Assembly: GCA_910584965.1 (NCBI GenBank)
Contig: CAJUDZ010000042.1
Coordinates: 1-25,154 of the forward strand
Reading direction: 5' to 3'
Length of the DNA stretch: 25,154 nt
Source: an uncultured Lachnospiraceae bacterium
Lineage (GTDB): Bacteria > Bacillota > Clostridia > Lachnospirales > Lachnospiraceae
Of the stretch, positions 1 through 7,989 are shown piece after piece. The translations under genes were made by a program, and so were the position numbers. Position 1 is the stretch's first letter. Each line of letters starts with the position of its first letter. The notes under the pieces are model-generated. The model ran no database searches and was not told the DNA's origin. It saw only the letters and a program-made list of their open reading frames with translations.

Positions 1-72
1 AAAAGATACTGATTGTTCTGCAAAAGGGATGAGCGCCTTCATGCGTTTGTCGTGCGCAGATAGTTTTTCTAC

Positions 73-101
73 TTGACAAACGCACACCGATTTCATATAG
101 T
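73..101 (+). promoter_or_regulatory. Sigma-A promoter of the valS T-box transcript
   Basis: A consensus -35 TTGACA (73-78) is followed by a 17-bp spacer and TATAGT (96-101). Transcription would start near 108, just ahead of the T-box leader. A 10-bp inverted repeat (42-51 with 75-84) overlaps the -35 box. Confidence 0.75.
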
Positions 102-149
102 TTATGATAATAGATACAGTTCCCGGCATTTCGGGCCGGGGGCAGTTAA

Positions 150-425
150 AGGTAATGATAAAGAGGAGTACGCATTGTCCGCCGTCAGAGAGAACAGCCG
201 TCCGCTGAAAGGCCGTTTCGGAGAGGAATTGCGGAAGGTAGCTTTGGAACCGGAATGCCGAAACGGTATAAGTACAGTAAGCATTCCCGCCTTATCCCCG
301 TTAGCGGATAAACTTCCGGGATTTCATCCGGATACGGGATGGATGGAAACGAGGAAGATGAGTGATAAACGAAGGTGGTACCGCGTATAAACGCCCTTTG
401 CCGGAAACGGCAGAGGGCTTTTATT
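150..425 (+). promoter_or_regulatory. T-box riboswitch upstream of valS
   Basis: This leader senses uncharged tRNA and controls read-through into valS. The antiterminator motif AAGGTGGTACCGCG lies at 372-385, close to the T-box consensus. Upstream are an AGTA element near 166 and AGAGAG near 187, typical of stem I. A long stem pairs GCCGTTTCGG (about 221-230) with CCGAAACGG (258-266). The loop that follows contains GTA at 272-274, a valine codon and the best specifier candidate, although the register is not proven. CCGTTAGCGG-like sequence near 299-307 resembles the conserved linker. The leader ends in the intrinsic terminator at 393-425. Stem boundaries are approximate. Confidence 0.9.
393..425 (+). 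terminator. T-box regulatory terminator
   Basis: The stem GCCCTTTGCC / GGCAGAGGGC has a GGAAAC loop, one G-U pair and a following T-rich run. It overlaps the T-box antiterminator region, as required for tRNA-controlled attenuation. Confidence 0.85.
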
Positions 426-466
426 ATGCGGTTAAAACCTCCGCCGCACAAATCATTGCAGGGAAA

Positions 467-501
467 GGCGAAACATTCTCATAACCGCCGCCGCTTGGCG
501 G
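467..501. repeat. Hairpin-containing element similar to the right edge of the window
   Basis: This stretch resembles 25119-25154: about 22 of 28 bases match, and both end in a GC-rich hairpin (here CCGCC / GGCGG). It lies between the T-box terminator and the valS ribosome binding site. It may be a copy of a dispersed repeat. Confidence 0.4.
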
Positions 502-528
502 AACAATCATCACAGGAGGAAAATGCTT

Positions 529-3228
529 ATGAGCAAAGAACTGGCAAAAACCTATGATCCGAAGAGCATAGAGGACAGACTGTACGAAAAATGGATGGAA
601 AAGAAATACTTCCACGCGGAAGTGGACAGGACAAAGAAACCGTTTACCATCGTGATTCCGCCGCCGAACATTACGGGGCAGCTGCACATGGGACATGCGC
701 TTGACAATACGATGCAGGATATCCTGATCCGCTTCAAAAGGATGCAGGGCTATAATGCGCTCTGGCAGCCGGGAACGGATCACGCTTCCATTGCAACGGA
801 GGTGAAAATTATCGAAACGCTGAAAGAAGAGGGCGTTTCGAAGGAAGATCTGGGCCGGGAAGGGTTTCTGAGACGGGCCTGGGAATGGAAGGAAGAATAC
901 GGCGGGCGCATTATCGGCCAGCTGAAGAAGCTGGGCTCTTCCTGTGACTGGGACAGAGAGCGTTTTACGATGGACGAGGGCTGTAATAAGGCGGTTACGG
1001 AAGTCTTCTGTAAGATGCACGAAAAAGGCTGGATATATAAGGGAAGCAGAATCATCAACTGGTGTCCGGTCTGCAACACTTCAATTTCCGATGCGGAAGT
1101 GGAATACGAAGAACAGGCGGGCCATTTCTGGCATATCAAATATCCCCTTGTGGACGAAAACGGACAGCCGAGCAAAACGGAATTTCTGGAATTTGCGACG
1201 ACCAGGCCGGAGACGATGTTGGGCGATACGGCGGTGGCTGTCAATCCGAAGGATGAGCGATACGCGTATCTGAAAGGGCGGATGGTCTGGCTGCCCATTG
1301 TGAACAAGGCGATTCCCGTCGTTGAGGACGAGTATGTTGACATGGAATTCGGAACCGGCGTTGTCAAGATCACACCGGCTCATGACCCGAACGATTTTGA
1401 AGTCGGCAAACGGCATAATCTGCCGGAAGTCAATATCATGAACGATGATGCGACCATCAACGCAAACGGCGGGAAGTACGAGGGGCTGGATCGTTACGAA
1501 GCGAGAAAGCAGATCGTGGAAGAGCTGGAAAAAGAAGGACTCCTCGTGAAAATCGAGGATTATTCCCATAACGTGGGAACCCATGATCGCTGCGGTACAA
1601 CCATTGAACCGTTAATCAAAAAACAGTGGTTCGTGAAGATGGACGAACTGATCAAACCGGCGGCGGAAGCGGTAAAGAACGGCGATATCAAACTGATTCC
1701 GGAGAGAATGGATAAAATCTATTTTAACTGGACCGACAATATCAGGGACTGGTGTATCAGCCGACAGCTGTGGTGGGGACACCGGATTCCGGCGTATTAC
1801 TGCGATTCCTGCGGTGAAATTGTGGTCGATAAAAAGCGGCCGGAAGTATGTCCGAAATGCGGCGGCACTCATTTAACACAGGATGAAGATACACTGGATA
1901 CCTGGTTTTCTTCCGCGCTCTGGCCTTTTTCCACGTTGGGCTGGCCGGAAAAAACCGAAGAGCTGGATTATTTTTACCCGACGGATGTGCTCGTAACGGG
2001 CTACGATATTATCTTTTTCTGGGTTATCCGCATGATTTTCTCCGGTTATGAACAGATGCGGGAAAGGCCCTTCCATACGGTATTATTCCATGGACTTGTA
2101 CGGGATTCCCAGGGACGGAAGATGAGCAAGTCTTTGGGCAACGGCATCGACCCGCTGGAAATCATCGAGCAGTACGGCGCGGATGCGCTGCGCCTGACAC
2201 TGATTACGGGCAATGCGCCGGGCAACGATATGCGCTTCTATAACGAGAGAGTGGAAGCGAGCCGGAATTTTGCGAATAAAGTATGGAATGCCTCCCGTTT
2301 TATCATGATGAATATGGAACAGGCGGAGGAAAAAACAGGCGCAAGGGATTGGGAAGTTTCATATAATGAAGTAAAGGAATCGCTGGAACCGGCGGATCAG
2401 TGGATTCTTTCCAGACTGAATACGCTTGTCCGGGAAGTAACCGACAATATGGAGCAGTATGAGCTGGGCATCGCGGTACAGAAAGTCTATGATTTTATCT
2501 GGGATGAGTTCTGCGACTGGTATATCGAGATGGTGAAGCCTCGTCTGTACAGCAGGGAAGAATCGGACAATCAGGGAAAGACGGCGGCGCTCTGGACATT
2601 GAAAAACGTACTGACAGAAGCTTTGAAACTGCTGCATCCTTATATGCCTTTCGTGACGGAAGAAATTTTCTGCACGATACAGGCGGAAGAAGAATCGATC
2701 ATGGTTTCCGACTGGCCCGTATACCGGGAAGAATGGAATTTTGCGAAGGAAGAGTCGGCAATCGAACTGATGAAGGAAGCGGTGCGCGGCATCCGGAACG
2801 TGCGCACGCAGATGAACGTTGCGCCTTCCAGAAAAGCGGCCGTATATGTAGTCAGCGAAAAAGAAGAAGTGCGCGGGGTTTTTGCGGAGGGGCGGCTGTT
2901 CTTCACCTCGCTTGCGGGCGCGTCCGAATTGACGATTCAGGCGGACCGGTCCGGCATTGCGGATGACGCCGTATCGGTTGTCATTCCCAATGCCACGCTG
3001 TATATTCCCTTTGCGGAACTGGTGGACATCGGACAGGAAATCGAACGGCTGACGAAGGAAAAGGAGCGTCTTGCGGGCGAACTTGCGCGCGTAAACGGCA
3101 TGCTCGGCAACGAACGGTTTCTGTCGAAAGCGCCGGAAGCAAAAATCGCGGAAGAACGCGCTAAGCTGGAAAAATATGAACAGATGAAGGAACAGGTGGA
3201 GAGCCGTCTGGCGCAGCTTTCCCGATAG
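529..3228 (+). CDS. valS: Valine--tRNA ligase
   Basis: Class I aminoacyl-tRNA synthetase that charges tRNA-Val with valine in the cytoplasm. The class I signatures are clear: HMGH at residues 53-56 and KMSKS at 531-535. A CxxC pair (C425/C428 and C441/C444) suggests a structural zinc site in the catalytic half. The CP1 editing domain lies between the two signatures, followed by an anticodon-binding domain and a C-terminal coiled-coil arm (about residue 830 to the end). At 899 residues it has normal family length. The start is placed at 529 because AGGAGG (514-519) is 9 nt away; the ATG at 523 is only 3 nt from it. Expression is controlled by the T-box leader. Identification is secure. Confidence 0.97.
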   Translation: MSKELAKTYDPKSIEDRLYEKWMEKKYFHAEVDRTKKPFTIVIPPPNITGQLHMGHALDNTMQDILIRFKRMQGYNALWQPGTDHASIATEVKIIETLKEEGVSKEDLGREGFLRRAWEWKEEYGGRIIGQLKKLGSSCDWDRERFTMDEGCNKAVTEVFCKMHEKGWIYKGSRIINWCPVCNTSISDAEVEYEEQAGHFWHIKYPLVDENGQPSKTEFLEFATTRPETMLGDTAVAVNPKDERYAYLKGRMVWLPIVNKAIPVVEDEYVDMEFGTGVVKITPAHDPNDFEVGKRHNLPEVNIMNDDATINANGGKYEGLDRYEARKQIVEELEKEGLLVKIEDYSHNVGTHDRCGTTIEPLIKKQWFVKMDELIKPAAEAVKNGDIKLIPERMDKIYFNWTDNIRDWCISRQLWWGHRIPAYYCDSCGEIVVDKKRPEVCPKCGGTHLTQDEDTLDTWFSSALWPFSTLGWPEKTEELDYFYPTDVLVTGYDIIFFWVIRMIFSGYEQMRERPFHTVLFHGLVRDSQGRKMSKSLGNGIDPLEIIEQYGADALRLTLITGNAPGNDMRFYNERVEASRNFANKVWNASRFIMMNMEQAEEKTGARDWEVSYNEVKESLEPADQWILSRLNTLVREVTDNMEQYELGIAVQKVYDFIWDEFCDWYIEMVKPRLYSREESDNQGKTAALWTLKNVLTEALKLLHPYMPFVTEEIFCTIQAEEESIMVSDWPVYREEWNFAKEESAIELMKEAVRGIRNVRTQMNVAPSRKAAVYVVSEKEEVRGVFAEGRLFFTSLAGASELTIQADRSGIADDAVSVVIPNATLYIPFAELVDIGQEIERLTKEKERLAGELARVNGMLGNERFLSKAPEAKIAEERAKLEKYEQMKEQVESRLAQLSR

Positions 3229-3234
3229 CGGCCG

Positions 3235-3259
3235 GGCGCCGGGCCGTTCGTCCGGCGCC
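3235..3259 (+). terminator. GC-rich hairpin after valS, weak terminator candidate
   Basis: A perfect 8-bp stem GGCGCCGG / CCGGCGCC has a 9-nt loop and starts 6 nt after the valS stop. It lacks a T-run, so it may be a weak terminator or an mRNA-stabilising 3' hairpin. Confidence 0.35.
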
Positions 3260-3310
3260 TGCGTTAATATCAGAAAATTGCGATAAAATTTAGAAAGGGC
3301 TGGGAAAAAT

Positions 3311-3339
3311 TTTACATTTTTATAATCTTATATTTATAT
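3311..3339 (+). promoter_or_regulatory. Possible original promoter of the DUF342-folC operon
   Basis: TTTACA (3311-3316), a 17-bp spacer and TTATAT (3334-3339) lie in an AT-rich stretch between valS and the insertion sequence. The insertion now separates this candidate from the genes it would have served. The region is so AT-rich that chance matches are likely. Confidence 0.3.
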
Positions 3340-3398
3340 AAAATTATGCACGGAGGACTGGAAATAATAGTTTTTTTGGTATAGAATATATTATAGAG

Positions 3399-4954
3399 GA
3401 GCGATGAGCAAAACTCATTGATTTAAAAATAGGATTTGGCATCAACTGCCAATAGATCAAAAAAGATTATTTTATGGCACAGCAAAGCTAACGTAAGTTC
3501 AAATCTTACGGGAAAATGTGTTTATGAAATTGCTTTAAATCATGCAATTCGTTTTACGGCTTTCAGTTTGCGATAGGACTGGTCGGCGCCGTTAATGATT
3601 GCGGCAACAGCTACTGCCAGTAAACTGATGTGGGCAAGAGTATTTAAGTTTGTAACAGATGATTTATTTCTTACCCACATACGTTCCTGTCCGGTATTTT
3701 TAAACCGCGAATTGTATCGTTCGCATTCTGTGCGAAGGGAATAATTACTTTTGAAATAGTTACTATTCCTGTCAATAGAAAGCCTTAGATCATCTGGAAT
3801 CGTAATGTATTTCGTGCAGCCACGGTGCTTTTTGCCGTTATAAAAATTTTTGTGATGGCATGGACAATCCATATTTTTCGATGACTTTAAGGGGCAGCAA
3901 AATTTTTGCCGGGTACGGCCATTATCGGAAAATTTACCATCTTTCCACATGGCAAGACCGGCTTCACAAACAGGGTTGCCCTGAGGAAGAAGCTTGGGAT
4001 TTTGGGTATTGCGTTTGTTTAAGGGAATGATACATTCACCGTCATAAAGTTTTTTGACCTGATCGTAGATATTTTTGGTATCGTAGCCTTTATCAGCAAG
4101 AAAGGTACATTCTGTGACAGAGAGAAACGTATGTGTACCAGCAAGGATGTCCAGTGCAACTGTAGAATCATGCACTTCAGCAGTTGTAGTGATTTCGTAG
4201 ATTGGCAGACCAGAGATACAGTCTACAAGAACATGATTTTTGTAGCCCCAATAGAATTCGTAATTCTTCTCGTTGGCCTGATTTGAAGCGGTATGTACAC
4301 CAAGTTTGCAGTCGGCATCAGCTTTTGGCTGATTATCAGGCTTAAATTTGTTAGATAAAAAAGCTTTTGGATTGTTTTGTGAGGTGTTGGCAGAGATCGG
4401 AGTCGAGTCCAGACCAATAAAGGAAGCATCAACGATGCCTTTTTCTGAAAGGAATAAAACCTGTGATCTCATGATGTCAGAAAGGATCTGGTTATCGAAA
4501 GCTTTCAGGAAACGGTCAAACGTCCAGTAAGATGGAAGCGGAGAAGAAATGTCAAAGCCGCAAAAATGAGCAATGAGCAGGTTGTTATTGAGGTAATCAA
4601 CAAGGTCTGAGACCATAGAAAAGCCTTCACATTTCATAACAATGAAGGAACAGATCATAGCATGATTAGAAAAGCCTTTTCTTCCGGTTTTAGGGAATTC
4701 CGGAATAGAGGACAGGTCAAGATTCAGAAAAAGCGAATCATAGAACTTGGCAACAGGCTGAGAAGTAAAAAGACGGATGTCTTTCAAAATTTCCTGACGG
4801 TAGATAGCGATCAGCTCCTTTCGGTGGATTGATTTGACAACTTAATTATACCATTTGGAGCTGGTTGTTACTATAAATTTGGAGTGATAAAAGAGGCTTG
4901 CCATGCCTACAAAACCGCATAAATACTGAATATGTAGAGTTTTGCTCATGGCTA
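3399..4954. mobile_element. Insertion sequence with DDE transposase
   Basis: The ends carry inverted repeats matching at 16 of 18 positions, including a perfect 13-bp core ATGAGCAAAACTC (3404-3416) facing GAGTTTTGCTCAT (4937-4949). The 7-bp sequence TATAGAG flanks the element at 3392-3398 and 4955-4961, consistent with a target-site duplication, and gives a 1556-bp element. It contains one transposase gene on the minus strand and is visibly more AT-rich than its surroundings. The outer boundaries rest on the flanking repeat; the outermost base pair of the inverted repeat mismatches. The intact reading frame and good end match suggest recent arrival. It resembles the IS4/IS5 superfamily; the exact family was not determined. 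Confidence 0.8.
3540..4787 (-). CDS. IS4/IS5-superfamily DDE transposase
   Basis: Predicted to cut and join DNA at the ends of the surrounding insertion sequence. The 415-residue protein has an N-terminal helical domain and an RNase H-like core. Likely catalytic acids are D127 (in GLDSTPI), D232 (in LADKGYD) and E356 (in ERYNSRFK). A Cys/His-rich patch (around 298-324) lies before the final catalytic helix. The start is a TTG with only a weak AGGA 4 nt upstream. A stronger AAAGGAG lies about 27 nt upstream, and the frame stays open up to it, so translation might begin earlier at an unusual codon. A TATAAT (4845-4850, minus strand) could be its -10 box. The frame is uninterrupted. Confidence 0.88.
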   Translation of the reverse strand: MKDIRLFTSQPVAKFYDSLFLNLDLSSIPEFPKTGRKGFSNHAMICSFIVMKCEGFSMVSDLVDYLNNNLLIAHFCGFDISSPLPSYWTFDRFLKAFDNQILSDIMRSQVLFLSEKGIVDASFIGLDSTPISANTSQNNPKAFLSNKFKPDNQPKADADCKLGVHTASNQANEKNYEFYWGYKNHVLVDCISGLPIYEITTTAEVHDSTVALDILAGTHTFLSVTECTFLADKGYDTKNIYDQVKKLYDGECIIPLNKRNTQNPKLLPQGNPVCEAGLAMWKDGKFSDNGRTRQKFCCPLKSSKNMDCPCHHKNFYNGKKHRGCTKYITIPDDLRLSIDRNSNYFKSNYSLRTECERYNSRFKNTGQERMWVRNKSSVTNLNTLAHISLLAVAVAAIINGADQSYRKLKAVKRIA

Positions 4955-4980
4955 TATAGAGATAATAGGAGGTGAGGCGC

Positions 4981-6489
4981 ATGGCTACACAATTTTCTTC
5001 CGAGCAGCTCGATAGATTAAAACTTGCGATGGCGAAGCTGAAAGAAACGGCTGAGCCGGAAATTTCTGCGCCTCAAAGCGTTGCAGTCGAAGAGGAAGAA
5101 AGCTCTGATCTGGCCAAAGGAACCTATCTGAAAGTGGATGAGGACGAAATGGCCGCATGGCTTTATCTTGCGCCGCCGGAAGCGGATATGGAATATACGA
5201 AACAGGCCCTGATCAATTATCTTGCGTCAAAAGGCGTCATAGAGGGGCTCCACCAGTCCAATCTCTCTGCGATCATTAAGAAACAGGTCTATGAGCGGGA
5301 AATCCTGGTTGCGCGGGGAAGAGAAGTACAGGACGGCGCGGACGGATATTTTGAGTATCTGTTCAAACCGGAAGAATACGGCGCGCCCAAAATCAGGGAA
5401 GACGGTTCGGTGGACTATACCAATATCAATGCGCTCCCCAATGTGAAAGCCGGGCAGAAAGTAGCGGTTTATCATCAGGCGGTGCAGTCGGTGGACGGCT
5501 GTACGGTACTCGGAAATGTTCTGCCGGGGAAACTGTATCGTGATCTTCCGCCGATGCGCGGCAAGGGAATCTGCCGGGAAGACGAGTTTTATTACGCGCA
5601 GATGGACGGCAAGATCGAAGTCAAGGACGGCAAGATTGACATCCAGAATGTACACGAGATTACCGGTGATGTGGATATGATTATCGGTAAGGTGGAGTTT
5701 TTCGGAGATATTATCATACATGGCAATGTGGAAGAAGGCGTTGTTATCCGCGCCGGAAGAAATATAGAGATTCACGGTTCGACGAGCCTTGCCAATCTTT
5801 ATGCGGGCGGCGATATCATTCTGTCCCGCGGCATTCAGGGCGGCAACCGTTCGAAGATTACCGCGAGAGGGAATATATATGCGGAGTTTATCGAGCATAC
5901 GACGGTGGAAGCCGGCGGCACGGTACAGGCGAATGTTTTCATGAATTCCAATATCTATTCGAAAGACAAGGTGATCGCGACCGGAAAGAAGGGTTCCATT
6001 ATCGGCGGTTATATCGATGCGGTCAGAGGCGTGGAAGCGGTCTGTGCCGGCAATGCCGCGGAGATCAAGACGATTATTCATTGCGGATACGAGGCGCAGA
6101 CGCATGAGAAAATGCTGGAAATCCGGAAGAAAGAGACTGAAATTAAAGCAAAGATTGCGGACCTGGTCGATACGATGACGGAGTCTCTCCGGGAGAAGCG
6201 TATGCGCGGTACACAGACGCCGCAGTCAACGGAGAAGAAGCTTTTGGACTGGGATAAGCTGAAAGACCAGTATTTTATGGAATTAGACAAGATCGAGGGA
6301 GAACGGACGCAGCTCGAAGATATGGTGGAGACCAGCAAGGGCGCGGAAATTAAAATAGACGGGAATATTTACCGGGGCGTCGTGATCTGCGTCAACGCGG
6401 AACAGCTTATGATCGAAAGAAATACCTGTTATATGAGATATAATGTGGAAAAAGGAGTGATAGAAGGAAGTGTCATCATACACAACTGA
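4981..6489 (+). CDS. FapA-family (DUF342) polymerising beta-helix protein
   Basis: Member of the FapA/DUF342 family, cytoplasmic proteins with a right-handed parallel beta-helix core; the precise role in Clostridia is not settled. The 502-residue protein has an acidic N-terminal region, a FapA-type N-terminal domain (about 120-230), a Gly-rich repeating beta-helix (about 220-375, e.g. GDIIIHGNVEEG, GGDIILSRGIQG, GGTVQANVF) and a charged C-terminal coiled coil (about 380-450). The start at 4981 follows AGGAGGTGA (4967-4975); the in-frame GTG at 4972 lies inside that ribosome binding site and was rejected. The insertion sequence ends 26 bp upstream, so native promoter access may be disturbed. 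The gene overlaps folC by 20 nt, implying cotranscription. Confidence 0.85.
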   Translation: MATQFSSEQLDRLKLAMAKLKETAEPEISAPQSVAVEEEESSDLAKGTYLKVDEDEMAAWLYLAPPEADMEYTKQALINYLASKGVIEGLHQSNLSAIIKKQVYEREILVARGREVQDGADGYFEYLFKPEEYGAPKIREDGSVDYTNINALPNVKAGQKVAVYHQAVQSVDGCTVLGNVLPGKLYRDLPPMRGKGICREDEFYYAQMDGKIEVKDGKIDIQNVHEITGDVDMIIGKVEFFGDIIIHGNVEEGVVIRAGRNIEIHGSTSLANLYAGGDIILSRGIQGGNRSKITARGNIYAEFIEHTTVEAGGTVQANVFMNSNIYSKDKVIATGKKGSIIGGYIDAVRGVEAVCAGNAAEIKTIIHCGYEAQTHEKMLEIRKKETEIKAKIADLVDTMTESLREKRMRGTQTPQSTEKKLLDWDKLKDQYFMELDKIEGERTQLEDMVETSKGAEIKIDGNIYRGVVICVNAEQLMIERNTCYMRYNVEKGVIEGSVIIHN

Positions 6490-7804
6490 TGCCGCGGCGT
6501 CTTATGCGGCAGCGGAGCGGTATCTTCTGGAAATTCCGAAATTTACCAAAAAAAACAGCATGGAAAATACAAGACGCTTTTTAAGCCATCTTGGATATTC
6601 CGGCGGCCAGAAAGTGATTCATGTGGCGGGCACAAACGGAAAAGGTTCCGTTTGTGCTTATTTGCGTTCCATTTTACAGGAAGCCGGCCATACGACGGGA
6701 CTTTTTGTCTCGCCCCATCTGGTCTGCATGCGTGAGCGGTTTATGATCAACGGAAAAATGGTTTCGGAAGAAGATTTTCTGTGGGCTTACCGGCGCGTGG
6801 AGGAAAAATTGCGCAGTATGCCGGAAGCGCTGCGGAAAGAGTCTTATCATCCTTCATTTTTTGAATTTCTTTTCTTTATGGCGGTCCTGCTTTTTGAGCG
6901 GGAAAAAGTCGAATATATGATTCTGGAAACGGGACTTGGCGGAAGGCTGGATGCGACAAATGCCATCGATCGGAAAGAGGTGTGCGTCATTACATCCATC
7001 GGCTATGACCATATGGAATATCTGGGAGAGACGCTGCCGGAAATTGCGCGGGAGAAGGCGGGAATTTTTCGGAAAAACGTTCCGGTCGTCTATTTCGACA
7101 AGAACCGGGATGTGACGGAAACATTGGAAAAATGCGCGGATTTGTCAGAAACTTCCACATTTCCCGTATCTTTTCAGGCGATAAAAGAAATAAATAGTCA
7201 TGATAAAACTATTGATTTTTCTCTCCAATCAAATTATTATGGTTATATTAGGTTAAGTATGCCTACCATAGCTTTATATCAGATAGAAAATGCCGCGCTT
7301 GCGGCGGCCGCCATCGAGCAGCTGAAAGACAGGGCAGGCGTCAGCGCGGAGCAGCTTGCGGAAGGCATAAAGAAGATGCGCTGGGAAGGCAGAATGGAAG
7401 AAATCATGCCGTCGGTATATCTGGACGGTGCGCATAATACGGATGGCATACAGGCTTTTTTACGTTCGGTCGAACAGGACGGCTGTATGGGAAAAAGACT
7501 TCTTCTTTTTTCTATGGTGCGTGAGAAACAATACCGGGCCGTTATGGACATGCTTGCGGTTTCGGGGCTGTTCGATGAGATTGGCGTAGCGGAGATTCAG
7601 GATAAAAGAGCGCTGCCGCTGCGGGAACTTGCGGATTATTTCAGACAATATACAGGATTACGGATACGGGAATATGAGACACTGAAAGACGCGGTGCGGG
7701 ATCTTACCGTGCGGCGTGAAGCAAAGGACAGAGTGTATATTGTCGGTTCATTATATTTGGCGGGCGAAGTGAAAGCCCTTTTAAGGAGGCACTCGCATGA
7801 TTAA
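6470..7804 (+). CDS. folC: Folylpolyglutamate synthase / dihydrofolate synthase family
   Basis: An ATP-dependent Mur-ligase-like enzyme that adds glutamate to folates (and, in bifunctional members, to dihydropteroate), keeping folates in the cell. The P-loop is GTNGKGS at residues 54-60. ETGLGGRLDATN marks the central domain and DGAHN (from D319) opens the C-terminal domain. At 444 residues it has normal length. It starts with GTG inside the end of the preceding gene; AAAGGAG (6451-6457) is 12 nt upstream. The next internal ATG (residue 31) would remove conserved N-terminal sequence. About 95 bp (7181-7275) are far more AT-rich than the rest but stay in frame. valS-folC proximity is common in Firmicutes. 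Confidence 0.95.
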   Translation: MSSYTTDAAASYAAAERYLLEIPKFTKKNSMENTRRFLSHLGYSGGQKVIHVAGTNGKGSVCAYLRSILQEAGHTTGLFVSPHLVCMRERFMINGKMVSEEDFLWAYRRVEEKLRSMPEALRKESYHPSFFEFLFFMAVLLFEREKVEYMILETGLGGRLDATNAIDRKEVCVITSIGYDHMEYLGETLPEIAREKAGIFRKNVPVVYFDKNRDVTETLEKCADLSETSTFPVSFQAIKEINSHDKTIDFSLQSNYYGYIRLSMPTIALYQIENAALAAAAIEQLKDRAGVSAEQLAEGIKKMRWEGRMEEIMPSVYLDGAHNTDGIQAFLRSVEQDGCMGKRLLLFSMVREKQYRAVMDMLAVSGLFDEIGVAEIQDKRALPLRELADYFRQYTGLRIREYETLKDAVRDLTVRREAKDRVYIVGSLYLAGEVKALLRRHSHD

Positions 7805-7949
7805 CTTTGAAGAAGAATTGAGAAAATTCCATCCGAGTCTTGAGGTAGAAGATGCGGAAGAAGCGATTTATAATCAGGATTTAACGGACATGGCCGATCT
7901 GGTCGTAAAGGTGGTAAAGGAATCAAAGGTACTGAATAATTTGGAGTGA
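7797..7949 (+). CDS. 50-residue acidic protein of unknown function
   Basis: This short gene overlaps the folC stop by 8 nt and has a strong AAGGAGG (7783-7789) 7 nt before its ATG, so it is very likely translated with folC. The product is small, acidic and apparently helical and soluble (MINFEEELRK at the start), with no Cys and no membrane segment. I do not recognise a family. Its position between folC and a TPR protein suggests a conserved operon member rather than chance. Confidence 0.65.
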   Translation: MINFEEELRKFHPSLEVEDAEEAIYNQDLTDMADLVVKVVKESKVLNNLE

Positions 7950-7989
7950 CGAAAAAGGTACGGTTATCAGAAAGGCATGGTTATCATAG

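Noticed and set aside
73..390. 105-codon open frame across the valS leader
   Set aside because: It begins at the -35 box and runs through the T-box and terminator; no ribosome site and the RNA structure explains the sequence.
424..1020. 198-codon minus-strand frame over the start of valS, and similar long antisense frames over DUF342 (5227-6105), the reductase (11757-12641), and GH27/GH2 (21330-22751)
   Set aside because: Antisense shadows of well-identified genes, common in GC-balanced coding DNA; no ribosome sites and no recognisable products.
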